DNA from: Halichondria panicea
Taxonomy: Eukaryota; Porifera; Demospongiae; Suberitida; Halichondriidae
Reading direction: 5' to 3'
Assembly (NCBI RefSeq): GCF_963675165.1
Contig: NC_087384.1
Coordinates: 4,519,182-4,583,181, forward strand
Length of the DNA stretch: 64,000 nucleotides
The notes beneath the pieces were generated by a model. It searched no databases. It saw only the letters and a program-made list of their open reading frames with translations, and was not told where the DNA came from. This document shows positions 59,224-64,000 of the stretch, in pieces. Within the stretch, counting starts at the first letter, position 1. Each line of letters begins with the position of its first letter. Made by a program: the position numbers and the translations under genes.

Positions 59224-59324
59224 CATACCGTATGGGCCCAGGTTTTTTTTGCTAACATAGCAACGAAAGGTGTATGGCCATCAAATTAATGTTGAAGTAC
59301 ACATTGATTAAGTACTGTTGTCGC

Positions 59325-59620
59325 CTAACCTAATTTTGCGTTGATCGATTTCCAATGACTCTGCGTCTGAATAGTCCGGGGTTTCGTTGGCCGAAAACAA
59401 ACAGCAATTCCCCTCACTATTATTACCGTCTTGTCTTGTGGATGTAGCACCTGCCACTTCCAAATAACAAACACCTTGCCGTCTTTAATTCTCAATCCAT
59501 CGACATTGACCACATTGGCAAACTCAGGTGTGAATACTAATGAGGAAGAATGCTCGAGCTCATCAAAATCTTCATTTCTTGTCGTATCTTGAACTGGTTT
59601 GGCAACAACAAGATCATTTT
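59325..59620 (-). CDS. Unidentified open frame inside the long-TIR element
   Basis: The minus-strand frame from about 59620 to a TAG at 59325 reads FDELEHSSSLVFTPEFANVV, then NVDGLRIKDGKVFVIWKWQV and VRGIAVCFRPTKPRTIQ. Composition looks like a real protein rather than random sequence, and an acceptor-like CCAAACCAG lies near its upstream end. No family recognised. It could be a captured host exon, a remnant of a transposon protein, or the last exon of a host gene. Confidence 0.35.
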
Positions 59621-60189
59621 AGAGTTGAATGAGCGTCACATGCACATTAACTGTGTGAACGAGAATGGATTATTAAAACGTAACACAGAGAATAAAACTA
59701 ACTTGTGCGTTTAGCCTAGCTGCTTTGCGACCACTTTCAGTCAAGTATTGAGCTGCTCCTTCCCACAGTCGAACACAGGGCGGATGAGATTTTGGCCAGG
59801 CTTCTCAATAGCTGGCCTTTGTTGCATGTAGCATGCATGTACGGTCCACTTTATACGTATATACATTGTAAAAGGAGGCCTCAGGCTCTTCTGCTGTGGT
59901 ACATGCATGGTCCTGATATAACTTCTCATAGTTGATGGCTTCTTATAGCTGGTTGTTTTGGAGTGTTCCCTGACATGATTCTATTGATGGCAAGCTCTTT
60001 GCTCCAGGCTGTCTTGCATGATGTCTTTCAGCTTGTTGGTTAGTCTCACGAATCAGCCGCCCTTCCTAGGTCTCTCACTTAGGAAGGGCGGCTAGTTTAC
60101 GAGACTGGCATGCAATTAACACAACGGTAATTAGAGACCTAATGAGCAAAGGTTAAGTGCTTCGCGCCTCCTCTGGTACTTCCTCATTA

Positions 60190-61890
60190 TACTCCCACTG
60201 AGCTATTTCAGCTCCACCCATAGTGCCACGCCCCATATATGGGCAAGATGGGCGTTTATTGACAAAGGCCACAATCGTTAATTAACTCACGGCCAACGGG
60301 TTATAGTAGTCCTTTGGTTTGTTTGTTAACCCAAGGCTGTGCTGCGGCCAGCGGGATGGTAGTCCGTTGGTTTGTTTGTGACATTTGAGCCTGCTCACCT
60401 GCTTACCACTGTGCTTACAGCATGGATGCCTCCACACAACAAGTTGTTAGCTTATATGCCTCGAGGTGTAGCCGCACGAGGAACACGGTAAAGCTGACTG
60501 TTTGTGTGTGCATGTGCGCGTGTGTTCTAGCTGTGACTGCTCAACGGTTGCAATGCGACTAAAACTAGCTCTATAGGCTTCTAGCCATGTTCTTTGGATT
60601 TTGATTCGTGGATTTTCCAACCGTACTGTGAACCAGCTGCCCTCTAAAATATAGATTCACGATTAGGCCGCTCTTCTTTTAGAGGACGGCTGATTTATGA
60701 GACTAGCAGAAGCACAGTAGACGCTACCAGAGTAGGTCCGACAGGCGCAGTGCAGCTCAAGTAATTAGCCTCAGCAAAAACATACGACGTGGGCAGATAA
60801 TTATTTCTCAATCAAATACTAATTGCTTGAGCTGCACCACGCCTGTCGTACCTTCTCTGAGACACTACGGCTGAGACAGGGGGGGTCGGACATGCAAGGG
60901 TGAACAAGATTGCGTGACAGCCATAATTATTGATACTGGTATCTACGATAGCAGCTAGCTAGGTAGCAGCTTGTTAGTGCTTTTGAAAGACTTTCTCATG
61001 GCAGAGTTCGAGTTTGTGCAGGTGAAAATAATTTTTTATGACAAACTAAAGGTTGTTGAATTAGCTGAGGCTAATAAACGCCTCTCTCGAACAGTGACCT
61101 CTCTCAAATTTTAGCCTCCTCTGCCAGTAAATCATTTAATAGTGTGCATGTGTGTATACTAAAAAAAATAGCATGCGCAAATCGAGGCATAATAATAATT
61201 ATTGAAAACCAATACCCTATAAAATTATTGGTATGTAAATAAACAAGGCCATGCAAAGTTAATTTGTAGTTTTTCAGGCTCTCGCTCTTGGAATTTGGTA
61301 GCTTTCCAATATCATGTGGCCCCCCAAAAACACGAACTTGCGTATGTTTTTTAAGTCATGAATATAATTATGACTATTTAAATTTATACACTTTCGCTTT
61401 TTGAAATTGAGGGTGTTGAATATCATTGTCATTTTATCATTGTTGCCTCATTCCGCTTGCTATTTTAGCCTGAGAAACTACAAATTGACTTTTGCATGGA
61501 CTATAATTATAAGTACATGTCCCTTCATAGTTTAATTCTGCATGTATACCGTGAAGCTATGTATAGGCTTGGGCACATGCAGTAAGTGTGTATATAGGCT
61601 ACTAAAAACGTACAGTTCTTTTATGCTCACTATGAATTATATCCCCATAACCCACCACACTCCATCCTCAGTTATGTCAAGGGTTTAAAGCCCCTGGCCC
61701 GAATTAAAGCTTTCACTATAAACAGCAGCACTGTACATAAGGTATATGTCCAATGGCATGCATGCAGTATATGTTTATGCATGTTGTTGATATTTTTGTT
61801 GCTAAAAGAACACTTTACTGTTTATTAAATAATCTAAGCATGTATCTACTTTTACTAGTACTATAGTGTACTCCGCTAACAGCAGTTAAT
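60190..61890. other. Spacer before array copy 9
   Basis: No supported gene. It holds a decayed piece of the candidate exon segment (CTGTGACTGCTCAACGGTTG near 60531), a fragment of the interspersed repeat (near 60570) and an inverted repeat at about 60728-60861 (AGGTCCGACAGGCG / CGCCTGTCGTACCT). From about 61530 the sequence matches the 3' flank of copy 8 (54645-54960). Confidence 0.55.
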
Positions 61891-61894
61891 GTAA

Positions 61895-63548
61895 TCAAGT
61901 GGTTGGTGGTAACAACGGTGTGTATTCGCTTGGGTCACTGATACGATGTGGAAGGGCTTCGTTATCTGTAGACGATCCTGTCGGGTGTGCAACTCGTCTT
62001 CGGCAGCAGAAGCTAAAACCACATTGGCTTGTGAAGGCAGATATCATCCATGAAATAAACAATATTATGTACAGTATTAGTATACCTATAACGATAATCA
62101 CCGCAAAAATCCATCCAATATTCTTTAATACCTCACGGTAATTGTACCAAGATAACCCCATTGCCAATACTAGTGAAAGAAAAGAATCGAAATAGTTGTA
62201 ACGATCCTTCTTGTATGGTCGTAGGCCAAGGATAATAGCAGGTGTAATAATGAATATCATTTGGTACACAATAAGGTGGTATGCCTGAGCACCAAAGGCT
62301 ATGAATATTATTCTCAGCAGTAGGTAGACTCCAGCAAACCATCGACAGTCCCTAGTACCAGGTGTTGTGCCATTCTTGAAATAGCCCTGTGTGATGTTTG
62401 CTAGCTCGTGAATTAGAACACATTTGATTTTGCAGGAAAAGAGGCATCTCTGAAAGAAACAATTCTGGTAAAATAGCAAAAACACTGCCGGTAGAAGTAC
62501 CATGGTAACAGTGAGGATTGATGCTAGTATAGCAAGTGGAATGTATGTGCCCACATTGAAATCAGCTGCGAAGAAGAGAGTGTATGTTACATTTCCGTAT
62601 TTGTCGTATAAAGGTATTGGCTTAAACAGGCTAATTGAAATTGAACAAAACTTGGTGTAGGATAGTAAGAAGAAGGTTGCAAATGCATTTACTACAGGAC
62701 CTTTTAGTTCCCAGCGTCTTCGAAACCTTGCTAAGCACTTGTGAAATGGCCTCCAGCAAATCACAATTATCTCGCATCCTCTGTCGTGGAGTGAAATGAG
62801 CAAGTAGATAGCCAAAGTGAAAGCGATTGGATACAGAGCTTCTAGGTACTCCAATGCTACGACTGTGAGTGTGCTCATGTGCTCACTGATGCAAAATGAA
62901 GGAATTAGGAACATGAAGAAGTCCAAATTAAATAGCCCCACAAAATCAGCGGAAAACTTATAAAAGGAATAAGAGTAGGTATATCCGCTTATATTAAATG
63001 GGTAATTACTACACATTGTCACGTTTAGCACCTGAGCCATCAAAACGAAGCTATTCAGAACTGGAGAGGCAAAATTTATTCGGAACACAATAACAATCAC
63101 ACAGATCAAAGTCAATGGTACTGTAAGCCTGACAAAGAAGAGTAACCATCCTAAAGGTTGTGGCATGCATTCCTTACACTCTTTATAGTAAGAGAAGACG
63201 GCCGGTCCCAGCTGGTTGGCAGCGACTACAGAGCAGTCCTGTGCGATTGAGAGGACCACACATCTCCTCATCTAGCTTTGATACATCAGAGGGTACATCC
63301 ATGAATTTTGATAGTTGACTTTTCGTGTTGTATGGGCAGGCTCCAAAATGCTCTGTGTCATTGTTGTAAGTTAAGCAGAAACCATCTAATATTTTTATCT
63401 TGTTTGTCACATTCGAGCACTGCAATATAGTATTGATCTGTTGTCCACACTCACACTTGTTTGCTTGGCGTACAAACCATGTTGGGCATGCTTGACTTGA
63501 CACTAGAACTACCTGTAGTACAATCAAAATCACTCCAAGTATTGTCAT
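61895..63548 (-). pseudogene. Array copy 9: multi-pass membrane protein, single 2-bp deletion
   Basis: Starts at ATG 63548. The ectodomain is open to LLCSRCQPA, where TCCCAGCTGGTTGG replaces TCCCAGTCCTGGTTGG (2 bp lost near 63210). The remaining membrane part and tail are open to the stop at 61895 (SEYTPLLPPTT). Closest to copy 8. One break only, so a recent null allele is as likely as an old pseudogene. Confidence 0.75.
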
Positions 63549-63580
63549 CTTCAAAGCTTAACTATAAAAAAGGATTCTGT

Positions 63581-63842
63581 TTTTTTTAAAGCAACTACAT
63601 GCAGCTGCTTGCTGAAGCATGCAAACACTAAAAGTGTCAATAATTACAAAAGCACTGATTATATTGAAACCTAATACTGAATTATTTCTATCGTACTGTT
63701 AGTTTATTCTGTTTTCTAGTGTTTTTTTTAAAGCAACTACATGCAGCTGCTTGCTGAAGCATGCAAACACTAAAAGTGTCAATAATTACAAAAGCACTGA
63801 TTATATTGAAACCTAATACTCTATCGTACTGTTAGTTTATTG
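63581..63842. repeat. Two tandem units of about 141 bp upstream of copy 9
   Basis: Both units carry TTTTTTTAAAGCAACTACAT, CTGAAGCATGCAAACACTAA and CACTGATTATATTGAAACCT; the second starts near 63722. The flank of copy 8 has a single related unit near 56655. The segment lies 30-300 bp upstream of the start codon and so could include promoter sequence, but no defined element is recognised. Confidence 0.75.
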
Positions 63843-64000
63843 TTAGTATAAGATCCGGTGTTTTTATTTGATCTCTTTTTAGAACCAACACTATGAACAT
63901 ACTGGTATGCAAAAATACACAAACACCAAGTATTCAGTGAAACCTACAGTATTCTATGATTATACGGGTGTAGGCATGCACACATGCAGCCGTACCGGGT

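Larger units (their letters stand above)
58479..60173. mobile_element. 1.7-kb long-TIR element with 13-bp direct flanks
   Basis: About 95-bp inverted arms run from GAAGAGGCGCGAAGCACTTA through TTGCATGCCAGTCTCATGAA on the left and are mirrored on the right (to CTTCGCGCCTCCTC). Both sides are flanked by TGGTACTTCCTCA in direct orientation (58466-58478, 60174-60186), a probable target duplication of up to 13 bp. Next to each arm is a small hairpin (AGCCGCCCTTCCT and complement). The interior carries a perfect 92-bp palindrome and a minus-strand open frame. The superfamily is not identified. Confidence 0.65.

Overview
The window looks like nuclear DNA of an early-branching animal, most likely a demosponge. 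It is AT-rich. One gene has many exons with GT/AG introns, small inverted-repeat transposons are everywhere, and a tandem family of multi-pass membrane proteins resembles uncharacterised sponge and cnidarian predicted proteins as I remember them. There is no bacterial operon structure, CRISPR array or rRNA. The species assignment is inference.

Left part (about 0.2-17.7 kb): two tandem copies of a single-pass receptor gene on the + strand. The downstream copy (10838-17694) can be assembled into 14 exons whose phases all agree, giving 2805 nt and 934 residues: signal peptide, Ig-like domain, FN3-like domain, further extracellular modules, Thr-rich stalk, one transmembrane helix, a cytoplasmic tail with repeated YxxV/I/L (ITIM-like) sites, and a C-terminal death domain. 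The upstream copy (about 459-5745) has the same layout but is decayed: frameshifts in several exons, a lost splice acceptor, and no death-domain exon. Between the copies (6.9-10.6 kb) lies a nest of transposons, including the 3' end of a non-LTR retrotransposon inserted into a small inverted-repeat element.

Middle and right part (20.8-63.6 kb): nine minus-strand loci of one intronless gene family. Each encodes a signal peptide, a Cys-rich ectodomain, about nine or ten membrane segments and a short tail ending in a conserved EYAPLLPPTT-type motif. Two loci are intact (37638-39302, 554 aa; 54971-56608, 545 aa). Five are near full length but broken by one or two small indels, and two are fragments. 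Spacers are themselves duplicated. A unit of about 11 kb holding two genes (about 28.1-35.7 kb) reappears at about 39.4-46.5 kb, and the last two full-length copies form a separate subgroup with their own flanks.

Transposon layer: at least five kinds of short inverted-repeat elements are visible, several with target-site duplications that can be read directly: 9-bp for the TAGCCTCG and TAGTCTGG families, TA for the TACCGTATAG and CAGGGATTTG families, and about 13 bp for a 1.7-kb long-TIR element. Because host segments are duplicated, several insertions have natural empty sites within the window.

The two gene groups are both cell-surface proteins, one with phosphotyrosine-type and death-domain signalling parts and the other a fast-duplicating family. 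A link to recognition or immunity is a hypothesis only.
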